A stretch of 36,496 bases of DNA from Oscillospiraceae bacterium (GTDB lineage Bacteria > Bacillota_A > Clostridia > Oscillospirales > Oscillospiraceae). A program made the position numbers and the translations under genes. The stretch spans positions 1 through 36,496 of the forward strand of contig JAGAFT010000044.1 of assembly GCA_017627975.1 (NCBI GenBank). Reading direction: 5' to 3'. Of the stretch, positions 14,886 through 23,375 are shown piece by piece (position 1 is the stretch's first letter; each line of letters begins with the position of its first letter). The notes below the pieces were generated by a model. The model was not told where the DNA came from. It made no database searches and saw nothing but the letters and a program-made list of their open reading frames with translations.

Positions 14886-16820
14886 ATGGGTCTGTTCAAA
14901 CGTAACACAGTACCGGAAGAAGTCAAGCTGGACGAAATCGACCGAGAATCGAAATACAAGCTGTTTTCCCCTCTCGGGGATAAGATCATCACGGTGATTC
15001 TGACTGCATGGGCGATCTTCCAACTGTATGCATCCATTTCCAATAAGGTTCCGCTGCAGATTCTGCGGTACACACACCTGGGGCTGGCCATCTCCATGGC
15101 CTATATCCTCTATCCCGCGACCAAGCACGCCGACCGGCATAAGCTGCCCTGGTATGACTGCGTGCTGGCGGCCCTGTTTGTGTGCGTGGCAGGCTATTTT
15201 ATCATTAATTATAAGCCGCTTCAGTTCCGCGCGGGAAGCTATACCCAGCTGGATACCGTGATGGCGGGGCTGGGCATTGCCTTGGTGCTGCTGGCATGCT
15301 GGCGCGTGGTCGGTCCGCCGATTGTGATTATCGCCACCTGCTTTTTCATTTACGGGCTGGTCGGAAAGTATATGGGCGGTTTTCTTCAGCACCGCGGCTT
15401 CAGCCTGAAGCGCATCATCACCCATCTGTTTATCACCACCGAAGGCGTGATCGGAAACCCGCTCGGCGTCTGCTCAACCTATATCTATCTTTTTATCCTC
15501 TTCGGGGCCTTCCTGGAGAAGACCGGCATCGGCCAGTTCTTTATTGATCTGGCAAACGCGCTGGCCGGTTTTGCGGCAGGGGGCCCGGCCAAGGTGGCGG
15601 TGCTTTCCTCGGCTTTGCAGGGAACGGTTTCCGGCTCCTCGGTGTCCAACACCGTTTCGACGGGCTCCTTTACCATCCCGATGATGAAATCTCTGGGCTA
15701 TGAACCGGAATTTGCCGGCGCGGTGGAAGCGGCCGCCTCCACCGGCGGCCAGATCATGCCCCCGGTCATGGGCTCCGCGGCCTTTCTGATCTCGGAGACC
15801 TGCAGCGTGCCATACCGTCAGCTGATGGTGATCGCGGTTATTCCGGCTCTCCTTTACTTTACGGGAATCTGGATTTCCGTCCATCTGGAGGCAAAGCGCC
15901 TGGGCCTGAAGGGAATCCCGCGGGAAAAGCTCCCGAAGCTCTGGCCGCTGCTGCGGGATAAAGGGCATCTGCTGCTGCCGCTGCTGGCGATTATCTATCT
16001 GATGCTCACCGGCTTTACCATCACGCGCGCTGCCCTGATCGGCTGCCTCATCTGCGTCGTGGTGCCTTATGTCCGGAAGGGAACGCGGGTTCCGTTTCTC
16101 CAGATTTTCAAGGCGCTGCCTCAGGCTTCGCGAAGTGTGATCTCGGTGGCGACGGCCTGCTCCACGGCGGGGATCATCATCGGCATGGTGACCCTGACCG
16201 GCCTTGGCCAGCGCATTGGCACCGGAATCTTCAGCCTGGTGGGAAACAGCGTGTTCCTCGCTCTGGTCTGTGCCATGTTCACCTCGCTGATCCTGGGGAT
16301 GGGTGTTTCCACCACGTCCAACTATCTGATCACTTCGACCATTGCCGCGCCGATCCTGATTAAAGCAGGCGTCCCGCTCCTGGCTGCGCATATGTTCTGC
16401 TTCTACTTCGGGATTGTTGCGGATATTACGCCTCCTGTCGCACTGGCCGCCTATGCGGGCTCCGCCATCGCGAAGGGGAATGCCTTTAAAACCGGCGTGA
16501 ATGCGACCAAGCTTGCCATTGCCGCGTTCCTGATTCCCTATATGTTCGCCCTGAACCCGAAGATGATCATGATCGGCGGAACGTTCCTGGAAGCCCTACC
16601 CATGATCCTGACGGCGATCGTCGGACTGGTCGGGATCGGCGGAGGGTTTATCGGTTATCTGAACGGCCCGATGAGTATGCCGCTGAGACTGATTTCGTTT
16701 GCAGGCGGTATCTGCATGGTGATCCCCGGTACCCTGACCGACATCATCGGCGCCGCGGTCATCGCGGCGGTATTTGCGGTCAACTGGCTGCTTGGGAAGA
16801 AGCGCGCCAGCGCGAGCTGA
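14886..16820 (+). CDS. TAXI-type TRAP transporter fused permease (4TM/12TM, DctQM fusion)
   Basis: A 644-residue polytopic membrane protein. The N-terminal part (to about 150) holds the four helices equivalent to DctQ. The rest is the DctM-like 12-helix transporter with blocks such as FGAFLEKTGIGQFFIDLANA, GTVSGSSVSNTVSTG, AAASTGGQIMPPVMGSAAF and GVSTTSNYLITS. Together with the preceding receptor it forms a sodium- or proton-driven secondary uptake system without ATPase. An N-terminal cytoplasmic stretch (FKRNTVPEEVKLDEIDRESK) precedes the first helix. ATG 14886 has an AGGAG site 8 nt upstream. The 3' end overlaps the convergent YcxB-like gene by 41 nt. Confidence 0.95.
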   Translation: MGLFKRNTVPEEVKLDEIDRESKYKLFSPLGDKIITVILTAWAIFQLYASISNKVPLQILRYTHLGLAISMAYILYPATKHADRHKLPWYDCVLAALFVCVAGYFIINYKPLQFRAGSYTQLDTVMAGLGIALVLLACWRVVGPPIVIIATCFFIYGLVGKYMGGFLQHRGFSLKRIITHLFITTEGVIGNPLGVCSTYIYLFILFGAFLEKTGIGQFFIDLANALAGFAAGGPAKVAVLSSALQGTVSGSSVSNTVSTGSFTIPMMKSLGYEPEFAGAVEAAASTGGQIMPPVMGSAAFLISETCSVPYRQLMVIAVIPALLYFTGIWISVHLEAKRLGLKGIPREKLPKLWPLLRDKGHLLLPLLAIIYLMLTGFTITRAALIGCLICVVVPYVRKGTRVPFLQIFKALPQASRSVISVATACSTAGIIIGMVTLTGLGQRIGTGIFSLVGNSVFLALVCAMFTSLILGMGVSTTSNYLITSTIAAPILIKAGVPLLAAHMFCFYFGIVADITPPVALAAYAGSAIAKGNAFKTGVNATKLAIAAFLIPYMFALNPKMIMIGGTFLEALPMILTAIVGLVGIGGGFIGYLNGPMSMPLRLISFAGGICMVIPGTLTDIIGAAVIAAVFAVNWLLGKKRASAS

Positions 16821-17328
16821 AGCGATCCCGGAGCCTGCTGCTGAGAAGCGAACGCAGGGCCTCGGTTTCTTCTGCGGAAAGAAAGCGCTTGGGAAGAAGA
16901 TAAACCTCCTGGGCACTCAGATAGAAAAGAAACTGATCGTTCAGCTCAAAAGCAGCGGCCAGCTTGTTCCAGAGGCGGCTGAAACGGATTCCCCGGGATG
17001 GAATCTGCATCGTCAAAGACTTCTCATTAAGGAGCAGCTGAAGTTCTACACCGAGCAGACAGTCTTCCCTGCGAAGATAGCTGCGGATCTGCCGCTCATT
17101 TCCCGCGAAGAGAATCAGCGCCCAGACCAGGTAGGCCCCGGCAAGCAGAAAGACAAAGGGGTTGGGGCGGCCCAAACCTGCAGCGGCCCCGACGGCGTAA
17201 AGCACCGAGAACAGCAGAACCCCGAAGAAGATCAGCAGGGGAATGCGGTGACGGAGAAACAGGCCGTAGTACGAGGCCTTTCGATAATCGGAAAGACTGA
17301 CCTGATAACGAATCCGAATGTCTGACAT
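16780..17328 (-). CDS. YcxB-like small membrane protein
   Basis: A 182-residue protein. The N-terminal block IRIRYQVSLSDYRKASYYGL resembles YcxB-like proteins, followed by two transmembrane helices (about 30-50 and 57-76) and a cytoplasmic beta-rich domain (LQLLLNEKSLTMQIPSRGIRFSR, with 'QVYLLPKRFL' style end). Function is unknown in the family. AAAAGGAG lies before ATG 17328. It overlaps the convergent TRAP permease by 41 nt. The plus-strand frame covering the same region has no ribosome site and no family match and is treated as a shadow. A hairpin lies upstream, so it may be transcribed apart from the minus-strand genes before it. Confidence 0.8.
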   Translation of the reverse strand: MSDIRIRYQVSLSDYRKASYYGLFLRHRIPLLIFFGVLLFSVLYAVGAAAGLGRPNPFVFLLAGAYLVWALILFAGNERQIRSYLRREDCLLGVELQLLLNEKSLTMQIPSRGIRFSRLWNKLAAAFELNDQFLFYLSAQEVYLLPKRFLSAEETEALRSLLSSRLRDRFSSRWRASSQAAS

Positions 17329-17369
17329 GATAAGATGCTCCTTTTATACGGACTGATGATCCTGCCGCA

Positions 17370-17401
17370 AATGAGCAGAGTCCTTTCGGACTCTGCTCAT
17401 T
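17370..17401. terminator. Perfect 14-bp hairpin overlapping the stop codon of the 41-aa gene
   Basis: AATGAGCAGAGTCC (17370-17383) and its exact complement (17388-17401) flank a 4-nt loop. The stop codon of the minus-strand 41-residue gene (17397-17399) lies inside the stem. On the plus strand the stem is followed by TTCTTCCTCTTT; on the minus strand no T-run follows. It probably ends or attenuates minus-strand transcription before the YcxB-like gene, perhaps in both directions. Confidence 0.65.
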
Positions 17402-17522
17402 TCTTCCTCTTTCTGCGAACGAGAAGGCAGATCACACGCTCCGCGGCAGTCTCGAAGCGGCTGCCCAGATCGTATAGCTTGCGCAGGACTGTTTTCTTCG
17501 ATTCGGATGAGTTCTTTGCCAT
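17397..17522 (-). CDS. 41-residue basic small protein
   Basis: The frame starts MAKNSSESKKTVLRKLYDLG and ends VICLLVRRKRKK, 41 residues with a strongly basic tail. A near-ideal ribosome site (GAGGAGG) lies 6 nt before ATG 17522, and the start is 23 nt after the stop of the preceding minus-strand gene, so it fits the operon. The middle is one amphipathic helix (LRKLYDLGSRFETAAERVICLL) followed by RRKRKK, which could bind membrane or nucleic acid. No family is recognised. Its reality is supported by the ribosome site, spacing and composition only. Confidence 0.7.
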   Translation of the reverse strand: MAKNSSESKKTVLRKLYDLGSRFETAAERVICLLVRRKRKK

Positions 17523-17545
17523 GTTTGACCTCCTCGGTGTGATGA

Positions 17546-18055
17546 TCAGGGCCGCCGCTCAAAGATCATGAACCGCGCTCCGTCCTGGACGCGCAGCCGC
17601 CCGTTCAGGTAAAAGAAGGGCATGGTTTTCCCTTCGGAGAAGACCAGCATTTTTTCGGTGTCCATCTTCAGCGCGATCGCCCGGTCGAAGATCCCCAGGA
17701 CGGCGCTTCCGTCCTCATGGAGTTCCAGGATCATAGGCATGCCAAGCTGATGTAGCTGGGCGAGAAGCTCGTCGGAAAACGCATCATCTTCCGTACGGAT
17801 TGACACCAGATCGTAGTAGCCCGGAAGCTCCGCGCCTACTTCCTTATAGAACATTGTAAGCGGAACCGGTGTGGGAGGGGGAGAGAGAGTCGGCGTCGGG
17901 GTGGGAGACGGCGTCGGGATCAATTCTTCCTCACGGAGATTGCTCTGGGGAAAGAAGCGCTCCATGAACTGTTCTCCCTTCGGCGTATAGGGAAAGAGCA
18001 GGGTCAGCGCAATCACCTGGAAGAAGAGCAGGTAAAGCATCGTACGGTTCTTCAT
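17546..18055 (-). CDS. Membrane-anchored or secreted protein of unknown function with Pro/Thr-rich linker
   Basis: A 169-residue protein. Residues 1-22 (MKNRTMLYLLFFQVIALTLLF) form one N-terminal membrane anchor or signal peptide. Residues 47-65 are a Pro/Thr/Ser linker (PTPSPTPTPTLSPPPTP). The remaining 95 residues (GYYDLVSIRTEDDAFSDELL ... LELHEDGSAVLGIF ... GARFMIFERR) resemble small extracytoplasmic beta-strand domains seen in many clostridial surface proteins, in which 'ELxxDGSA' and a final MxFER are common; I cannot name a family with certainty. It starts 4 nt after the stop of the phosphodiester glycosidase-like gene, so the two are probably co-translated and act outside the membrane. 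Confidence 0.75.
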   Translation of the reverse strand: MKNRTMLYLLFFQVIALTLLFPYTPKGEQFMERFFPQSNLREEELIPTPSPTPTPTLSPPPTPVPLTMFYKEVGAELPGYYDLVSIRTEDDAFSDELLAQLHQLGMPMILELHEDGSAVLGIFDRAIALKMDTEKMLVFSEGKTMPFFYLNGRLRVQDGARFMIFERRP

Positions 18056-18059
18056 CGGC

Positions 18060-18959
18060 TCATCCCGCGGAAGACAGATCTTCCAGATAGATCAGGTCGG
18101 CGAGGCGCACGGTCTGGCTCGGAAAGCCGACCTCGCGCCCGTGATACCAGACATGCGTTGAAGTGCCCCCGTCCAGATTGTAGGCGCAGCGGCAGCCTAA
18201 CGATGCGAAGAAGGCGGAGAGCTCCTCCAGCGAGACGCCGGGAAACTCCCCCTGATACCCGGCGACGCTGAGCAGGCAGTAGTGCCCCGGCGCGTAGTAG
18301 CCGATGGCAGTGCGGGGATGGTCCCGGGTCAGGTACTCGATGGTGCGGTCGGAGAAGTCCGTGATGGCGCTGCCGTCCTCATTCAGTAGCGTCGGCCCGA
18401 AGGACCAGGCCTGCCATGCGCCATCCAGAGCCTCGTTGACCGCCTCCTGGGTGCCGAGCTCCCAGCCGCGGAAGCAGCGCATGCTTCCGTCCTCGTAAAG
18501 CACACAGAGGTCGTAGCCGCTGACGCAGCTGTTGAGGACGGTGCCGTTGCGGATGGCCGTGACCCCCTGCATGGTATAGAAATCGCCGTTCACGGCGAAA
18601 GCCGCATTGACGGCCCCGGCCGCGTCCTCGATCTCCGAAGGCTCATTGCCGGGGATGGACGGGTCGCCCGCGTACCAGGCGCGGAGACTGTGTACGTCCG
18701 GAATGTAGAGATCCGCGAGAATATACGGACAGGGGAGCGCGCCGTCGGTCTCGTCGTGCTGTTCCAGAAAGATGACCGCGTTCGGGGCGAGGTACATGCT
18801 GTCGTCAAACCGCGATTCTGCCTGGGTCAGGGACGCATACCAGGGAAACTGACTGCTTCTCACCGCGTCAAGATCCGCCGGGGCGTTTTGTGTCAGCGCC
18901 CCGGTCAGAGCAAGCAGCGCCAGCACCCGTCGCAGCATCTGAGCGGTGAAGTCGAACAT
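18060..18959 (-). CDS. Secreted phosphodiester glycosidase (NAGPA/DUF2233)-like protein
   Basis: A 299-residue protein from ATG 18959. The N-terminal RRVLALLALTGALT segment is a signal peptide or anchor. The body carries motifs of the NAGPA domain (N-acetylglucosamine-1-phosphodiester alpha-N-acetylglucosaminidase): 'AAFAVNGDFY', 'SFGPTLL', 'HPRTAIGYYAPGHYCLLSV' and 'CAYNLDGGTSTHVWY'. Bacterial members act on sugar phosphodiesters of the envelope or matrix; the substrate here is unknown. A longer frame from 19124 is rejected: AAAGGA sits 8 nt before ATG 18959, and the promoter at 18993-19021 lies inside the extension. It is the first gene of the minus-strand group and divergent from the ABC exporter. 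Confidence 0.85.
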   Translation of the reverse strand: MFDFTAQMLRRVLALLALTGALTQNAPADLDAVRSSQFPWYASLTQAESRFDDSMYLAPNAVIFLEQHDETDGALPCPYILADLYIPDVHSLRAWYAGDPSIPGNEPSEIEDAAGAVNAAFAVNGDFYTMQGVTAIRNGTVLNSCVSGYDLCVLYEDGSMRCFRGWELGTQEAVNEALDGAWQAWSFGPTLLNEDGSAITDFSDRTIEYLTRDHPRTAIGYYAPGHYCLLSVAGYQGEFPGVSLEELSAFFASLGCRCAYNLDGGTSTHVWYHGREVGFPSQTVRLADLIYLEDLSSAG

Positions 18960-18992
18960 GAAGGCCATCCTTTCGACAGAAATCAATTCTGT

Positions 18993-19021
18993 ATTATGCG
19001 ATGAAAGCGGAAATTTGTCAA
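18993..19021 (-). promoter_or_regulatory. Promoter of the phosphodiester glycosidase-like gene group
   Basis: On the minus strand TTGACA (19021-19016), a 17-nt spacer and CATAAT (18998-18993), 33 nt before the chosen start. This supports the shorter start at 18959. Confidence 0.82.
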
Positions 19022-19055
19022 TTCCCGTCTCAGGTGCATTGTTCATAAAATCCCC

Positions 19056-19085
19056 TTGAACAGGGCTCGGTTCAGACGATATAAT
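19056..19085 (+). promoter_or_regulatory. Promoter of the MacB-like exporter gene
   Basis: TTGAAC (19056-19061), an 18-nt spacer and TATAAT (19080-19085), 64 nt before the start at 19150. It is back to back with the minus-strand promoter at 18993-19021, about 35 nt apart. Confidence 0.78.
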
Positions 19086-19149
19086 ACAGCCGAAACAGAC
19101 CGGGATGCGCGGAAGCCAAGCCATCGATCACGGCAGAAGAGGATTGCCC

Positions 19150-22059
19150 ATGCTGCAGCTGAGAAACATCAAAAAAGACTATACGGTCGCCGATACCAAG
19201 GTTCACGCGCTCAAGGGGATCGATCTCGAATTCCGTGAGAGCGAGTTTGTTGCGATCCTGGGCCATTCGGGCTGCGGCAAAACCACGCTGCTGAACATCA
19301 TCGGCGGGCTGGACCGCTTCAGCGCGGGAGACCTGATCATCAACGGCCGCTCCACGAAAAAGTTCACGGACGCCGACTGGGACGCTTATCGCAACCACTC
19401 CATCGGCTTTGTCTTTCAGTCCTACAATCTGATCCCGCACCAGACAGTTCTGTCGAATGTGGAGCTGGCGCTGACAATCTCGGGGGTTCCGCATTCCGAG
19501 CGCCGCCGCCGGGCGGAAGAGGCGCTGCGCAAAGTCGGTCTGGGGGACCAGCTTCAGAAGAAGCCGAACCAGATGTCCGGCGGCCAGATGCAACGTGTCG
19601 CCATTGCCCGCGCGCTGGTGAACAATCCGGATATCCTGCTGGCGGACGAACCGACGGGCGCCCTGGACACCGAAACCTCGGTCCAGATCATGGAACTGCT
19701 GAAGGAGATCTCCAAAGACCGGCTCATCATCATGGTGACGCACAACCCGGAGCTTGCCGAGCAGTATGCCGGGCGTATCATCCGCCTGAAGGACGGCCGC
19801 ATCACGGACGACAGCGATCCCTATCACGAGGAGCGGATCACACAGCAGGGCAGACGGATGAAACACACATCCATGAGTTTCCTTACGGCGCTCTCCCTGT
19901 CCCTCAACAACCTCATGACGAAAAAAGCCAGGACGCTCCTGACCGCCTTCGCGGGGAGCATCGGCATCATCGGCATCGCCCTGATCATGTCCCTGTCCAA
20001 CGGCATCCAGAATTACATCGACAAGGTACAGGAGGATACGCTCTCAAGCTATCCCATCACCATCCAGGCCGAGAGCGTGGACATGACCGGGATGATGACC
20101 TCGCTTATGGGGATCCAGGCCGCCGATGCGCAGAACCGGCATGACCGGGACGCGGTCTATTCCAGCACCATTATGTATGACCTGATGAATTCCATGGTTT
20201 CGGCAGAGAAGGAGACAAACAACCTGCGGGACTTCAAGGCCTTTCTCGACGCGGACACCGGCGGTATCCGGGACTATATCAGCTCCGCGCAGTACAGCTA
20301 TGACCTGGATATGAATCTCTATGCCGAGGATCCGGACGGAAACATCGTCAAGACCGACATCGTGCAGCTGCTGCAGGACACCATGAGCACCATCTACGGC
20401 GGTAACTACTCCAGCTTCTTCTCCACCTACGGCCAGTATTACTCCATTGCCAATGTCTGGCAGGAGATGCTCCCGGGAGAAGATGACGGGCTGGTGAACC
20501 CGCTGCTCTATGACCAGTATGATCTGCTCTACGGCCACTGGCCGGAGCGCTATGACGAGGCCGTGCTGGTGGTGGATGAAAACAACGAGATCTCGGACCT
20601 GGTGCTCTATGCCCTCGGCCTGAAGTCCAATTCCACCGTGGCCGATGATATGCAGGCCTTCCTCACGGCGGAATCGGTGGAAAAAAAGCAGGAGAGCTGG
20701 AGCTACGAAGAGCTCTGCAGCAAGAGCTTCCGCTATATCTATCCGGCGGATACCTGGCGCATCGAGGACGGCGAGGTTTTGGACCTGACGGCGGAACAGC
20801 TCGGACTGAAGTCCCTCTACCGGGACGGCCTGGAGGTTCATCTGGTGGGGGTCATCCGCCAGAACGCGGACGCCCTGTCCGGGATGATGACCGGCGCCAT
20901 CGGCTACACCCACGCGCTGGTAGAGCACATCATGGCGGAGGCGGAGAAAAAGCCCCTGGTCCGGGAGCAGCTGGCTGACCCGGAGACGGATGTTTTTTCG
21001 GGGCTGCCGTTCCTGGATGACGAGAACGAAGCCCTCAGCAAGACAAAGAAACAGGACGCCGCAAAGGAATACATTGCCGGCGCGACGGAAGCGGAGATCG
21101 CCAAGCTCTATGTCACTTATATGTGCGAGCCGGATGAGACGACGCTGAACGACATGCTGGATGAGCAGCTGGGCGGCATGGATCGGGCCGAAATTGAAAA
21201 AACCGTTCTGGACTATTATCCCGAGTACCGAAGCATGCTGGAGGACCTGGACGACGACACGCTCTTTGACTATGTGCGGCAGATGATGTCCGAGCAGGTC
21301 AAAGCGGGGTATGCGGCCCAGATGCGATCCCTGTACGAGCAGCTTTCCGACCGCCAGCTGGCGGCGGATTTTGAACTTCTGTCCCTGAACGACGACGACT
21401 ATCTCTGGATCTACGACAACGCCATGCCGCCGGTATATGCGGAGCTGACGCTGAAGGATACCCTCAAAAAGCTGGGCTATGTGGACCTGGACAGCCCCTC
21501 GGCCATCAATCTCTACGCGTCTACCTTCGAGAACAAGGACAGCATCTCCGAAGCCATCGAGGCCTATAACGAGACCGTAGACGAAGAGGATGAAATCCAC
21601 TATACCGACATGGTCGCGCTGCTGATGAGCTCCATCACCACGATCATCAATGTTATCAGTTATGTCCTGATCGCCTTCGTCGGCATCTCGCTGGTGGTCT
21701 CCTCCATTATGATCGGCATTATCACCTATATCTCCGTTCTGGAGCGGACGAAGGAGATCGGCATTCTGCGGGCCATCGGGGCGTCGAAGCGGGATATCTC
21801 GCGGGTCTTCAACGCGGAAACCTTCATTGTGGGGCTGGCGGCCGGACTCATCGGGATTCTGGTGACGGTCCTGCTGAATATTCCCATCAACATCATCGTC
21901 CATGACCTCACCGGAATCATGGCCATCAATTCCTCCCTTCCGGCGCCGGGAGCGGTTCTGCTGGTGCTGATCAGTGTGGTGCTGACCTTCATTGCAGGGC
22001 TGATTCCCTCGGGGGTGGCGGCAAAGAAAGATCCTGTCATTGCCTTGCGCTCCGAGTGA
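19150..22059 (+). CDS. MacB-like ABC transporter, fused ATPase and permease with very large extracellular insert
   Basis: A 969-residue protein. The N-terminal ABC ATPase (about 1-225) has Walker [10 protein letters not shown] at 38-46, signature MSGGQMQR, Walker B LLADEPTG and the switch histidine VTHN; it is of the LolD/MacB type. A first transmembrane helix follows near 270 ([21 protein letters not shown]). Then comes an acidic domain of about 500 residues outside the membrane, and three C-terminal FtsX-type helices with the conserved '[17 protein letters not shown]'. Such proteins are mechanotransmitters for export or peptide resistance. No MacA-like partner is nearby. ATG 19150 has GAGG upstream; a start at 19105 is less likely because it has no site. 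The insert is much longer than in classical MacB and may bind an envelope partner such as the next lipoprotein. Confidence 0.92.
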   Translation: MLQLRNIKKDYTVADTKVHALKGIDLEFRESEFVAILGHSGCGKTTLLNIIGGLDRFSAGDLIINGRSTKKFTDADWDAYRNHSIGFVFQSYNLIPHQTVLSNVELALTISGVPHSERRRRAEEALRKVGLGDQLQKKPNQMSGGQMQRVAIARALVNNPDILLADEPTGALDTETSVQIMELLKEISKDRLIIMVTHNPELAEQYAGRIIRLKDGRITDDSDPYHEERITQQGRRMKHTSMSFLTALSLSLNNLMTKKARTLLTAFAGSIGIIGIALIMSLSNGIQNYIDKVQEDTLSSYPITIQAESVDMTGMMTSLMGIQAADAQNRHDRDAVYSSTIMYDLMNSMVSAEKETNNLRDFKAFLDADTGGIRDYISSAQYSYDLDMNLYAEDPDGNIVKTDIVQLLQDTMSTIYGGNYSSFFSTYGQYYSIANVWQEMLPGEDDGLVNPLLYDQYDLLYGHWPERYDEAVLVVDENNEISDLVLYALGLKSNSTVADDMQAFLTAESVEKKQESWSYEELCSKSFRYIYPADTWRIEDGEVLDLTAEQLGLKSLYRDGLEVHLVGVIRQNADALSGMMTGAIGYTHALVEHIMAEAEKKPLVREQLADPETDVFSGLPFLDDENEALSKTKKQDAAKEYIAGATEAEIAKLYVTYMCEPDETTLNDMLDEQLGGMDRAEIEKTVLDYYPEYRSMLEDLDDDTLFDYVRQMMSEQVKAGYAAQMRSLYEQLSDRQLAADFELLSLNDDDYLWIYDNAMPPVYAELTLKDTLKKLGYVDLDSPSAINLYASTFENKDSISEAIEAYNETVDEEDEIHYTDMVALLMSSITTIINVISYVLIAFVGISLVVSSIMIGIITYISVLERTKEIGILRAIGASKRDISRVFNAETFIVGLAAGLIGILVTVLLNIPINIIVHDLTGIMAINSSLPAPGAVLLVLISVVLTFIAGLIPSGVAAKKDPVIALRSE

Positions 22060-22107
22060 GCTCATGTTATACTTGTAAATGAAGTGAAAAGAGTGGAGTG
22101 GAGACAC

Positions 22108-23175
22108 TTGAAAAGCAAACTTCGTTATAAAGAAATTGTTCTTGGCCTGCTCCTGAGCGGGAGCATGCTGCTCGGCGGCTGCGGGGGAGGGTCCGTGCAA
22201 AGCGTGCAGCCGCAAACGACGGCGGCTCCCGTGGAAGAGGCGGCCATGCCCCAGGAAGAGCCTCAAATCACGCAGAACCAGTCTGCAGAACTCGTACCGG
22301 CAGAGCCGGAGGAAACAAAAGACAGACTGCTGATCCACATAGAGCGCACAAGAAAGGACGCCCTCGATCCGGCAGAGGGAAGGACAAGGATCCTGGAATA
22401 CGCCTGGGACAATGTCCGGCTGGAATCGACCCGGTATCCGACGGCTGCGGCCGCGATCATGGAGACCATGGCAGCCCGCCAGGATGCCTGGTATACCGGA
22501 ACGGGAGAGACGGCTTCCGACGCCTACGGATACAACGCCATGCTTGAGGCGGCGGAGGACGGATTCACCATTGCCCGGGAGTATGGAAACCTGCCGGAAG
22601 CCTGCTGCGCCGAGCGCTTTGTCACCGTGCTCCGTGCCGACGAAACGGTCTGCGCCTTCCTGGTCAGCACGGCGACCGATCTCGGCATCGGGCCGAAGAA
22701 GACTGTTTACGAGCTGCTCTGCTTCAACCCGAAGAGCGGGGAACTGCTGTTCTCGGAGCGGGCCGCGGAGGATGCGGGGCCACTTTATACGGCTCTGAAC
22801 TCCCGCTGGACAGAAACCGCGGCCGAGGGCACAGCCGCAGTGACGATCCGGACGATGGACGAGCTGATCGGGGAAAACGTTGAGATCGTGGATCAGGTCG
22901 TCATCGGCGACGGGGGAGAGGCCTGCCTGCTGGTGTTCAGCGGTACGGCGCTGGATGTGCAGATCTGCTCCGTATCCTTTGCGGACAGCTTCGCGGTGGA
23001 TCAGCAGCTCTTCTACTGCGGCGAGCTGAGCGACTGCGCGCTGCAGATGGCGCTGCTTTTCCCGGGGGATCTGCCCAGCACCATGCTGCGCTGGCGCGAC
23101 AGCGAGGGAGAGCATGAATATTTGGTGATGCTCTCCGGAGAGGACGGACATATTTTCCTGAGCGAACACCTCTGA
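22108..23175 (+). CDS. Lipoprotein of unknown function following the ABC exporter
   Basis: About 355 residues from TTG 22108. The signal peptide ends LLGGC, a lipobox, followed by a Gly/Ser/Gln/Pro/Glu-rich linker (to about residue 75). The rest is a mixed alpha/beta domain with 'RYPTAAAAIMETMAARQDAWY', 'ERFVTVLRADETVCAFLVS' and 'LLCFNPKSGELLF'. Its order resembles the DUF4163/DUF3298 arrangement of RsiV/PdaC-type surface proteins, but I am not sure. Start choice: TTG 22108 has GGAGTGGAG just upstream and yields a normal signal peptide; GTG 22084 lacks a site. It is 48 nt behind the exporter and probably in the same operon. A strong terminator follows. Confidence 0.72.
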   Translation: MKSKLRYKEIVLGLLLSGSMLLGGCGGGSVQSVQPQTTAAPVEEAAMPQEEPQITQNQSAELVPAEPEETKDRLLIHIERTRKDALDPAEGRTRILEYAWDNVRLESTRYPTAAAAIMETMAARQDAWYTGTGETASDAYGYNAMLEAAEDGFTIAREYGNLPEACCAERFVTVLRADETVCAFLVSTATDLGIGPKKTVYELLCFNPKSGELLFSERAAEDAGPLYTALNSRWTETAAEGTAAVTIRTMDELIGENVEIVDQVVIGDGGEACLLVFSGTALDVQICSVSFADSFAVDQQLFYCGELSDCALQMALLFPGDLPSTMLRWRDSEGEHEYLVMLSGEDGHIFLSEHL

Positions 23176-23211
23176 TCCCCGAAAAACAAAGAAAATCAGG
23201 ACCTCATTCTT

Positions 23212-23237
23212 ACCCGCCCGGCGAAAGCCGGGCGGGT
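23212..23237 (+). terminator. Strong hairpin terminator before the arginine operon
   Basis: A perfect 11-bp GC-rich stem ACCCGCCCGGC/GCCGGGCGGGT with a stable GAAA tetraloop, 36 nt after the lipoprotein stop. Only a loose ATTGTGCTATTTG follows, so it depends more on stem strength than on a T-run. Confidence 0.82.
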
Positions 23238-23291
23238 ATTGTGCTATTTGCATAAGAAGCGGAGAACGCGCAGCGACAGACTTTGCAACTC

Positions 23292-23305
23292 TGCATAAAT
23301 ATGAA
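23292..23305. promoter_or_regulatory. Upstream ARG-box-like site
   Basis: TGCATAAATATGAA compares with the ArgR/AhrC consensus TGAAT-wwww-ATTCA: the left half matches 4 of 5 and the right half 3 of 5, with an all-A/T centre. It lies 8 nt before the -35 box of argG. Confidence 0.5.
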
Positions 23306-23313
23306 ATGAACAC

Positions 23314-23342
23314 TTGACTTTTCAGGAAAGCCGACCTATAAT
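23314..23342 (+). promoter_or_regulatory. Promoter of the arginine operon
   Basis: TTGACT (23314-23319), a 17-nt spacer and TATAAT (23337-23342), 33 nt before the argG start. It is a near-consensus sigma-A promoter flanked by two ARG-box-like sites. Confidence 0.88.
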
Positions 23343-23345
23343 CAC

Positions 23346-23359
23346 CGCATAATTATTCA
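23346..23359. promoter_or_regulatory. Downstream ARG-box-like operator at the transcription start
   Basis: CGCATAATTATTCA compares with TGAAT-wwww-ATTCA: the right half is perfect, the centre is AATT, and the left half matches 3 of 5. It starts 4 nt after the -10 box, so a bound ArgR would block initiation. The centre-to-centre distance to the upstream site is 54 bp, compatible with two sites bound by one hexamer or by cooperating trimers. Confidence 0.6.
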
Positions 23360-23375
23360 ATAAGGAGCTAATATT

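Noticed and set aside
16774..17325. Plus-strand frame over the YcxB-like gene
   Set aside because: It has no ribosome site and a composition unlike real proteins; the minus-strand frame has AAAAGGAG, two membrane helices and a family-like N-terminus.
18960..19124. Longer N-terminus of the phosphodiester glycosidase-like protein from 19124
   Set aside because: The extension contains the gene's own promoter elements and lacks a ribosome site; ATG 18959 begins a proper signal peptide.
20044..23313. A 1089-codon minus-strand frame opposite the ABC exporter and lipoprotein
   Set aside because: Its translation is rich in Arg, His and Gln without motifs, and it spans two plus-strand genes and a terminator. 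It is a shadow.
23176..23375. Possible T-box or riboswitch leader before argG
   Set aside because: The leader between promoter and start is only about 30 nt, and no T-box motif or riboswitch core was seen. ArgR-type repression explains the signals better.
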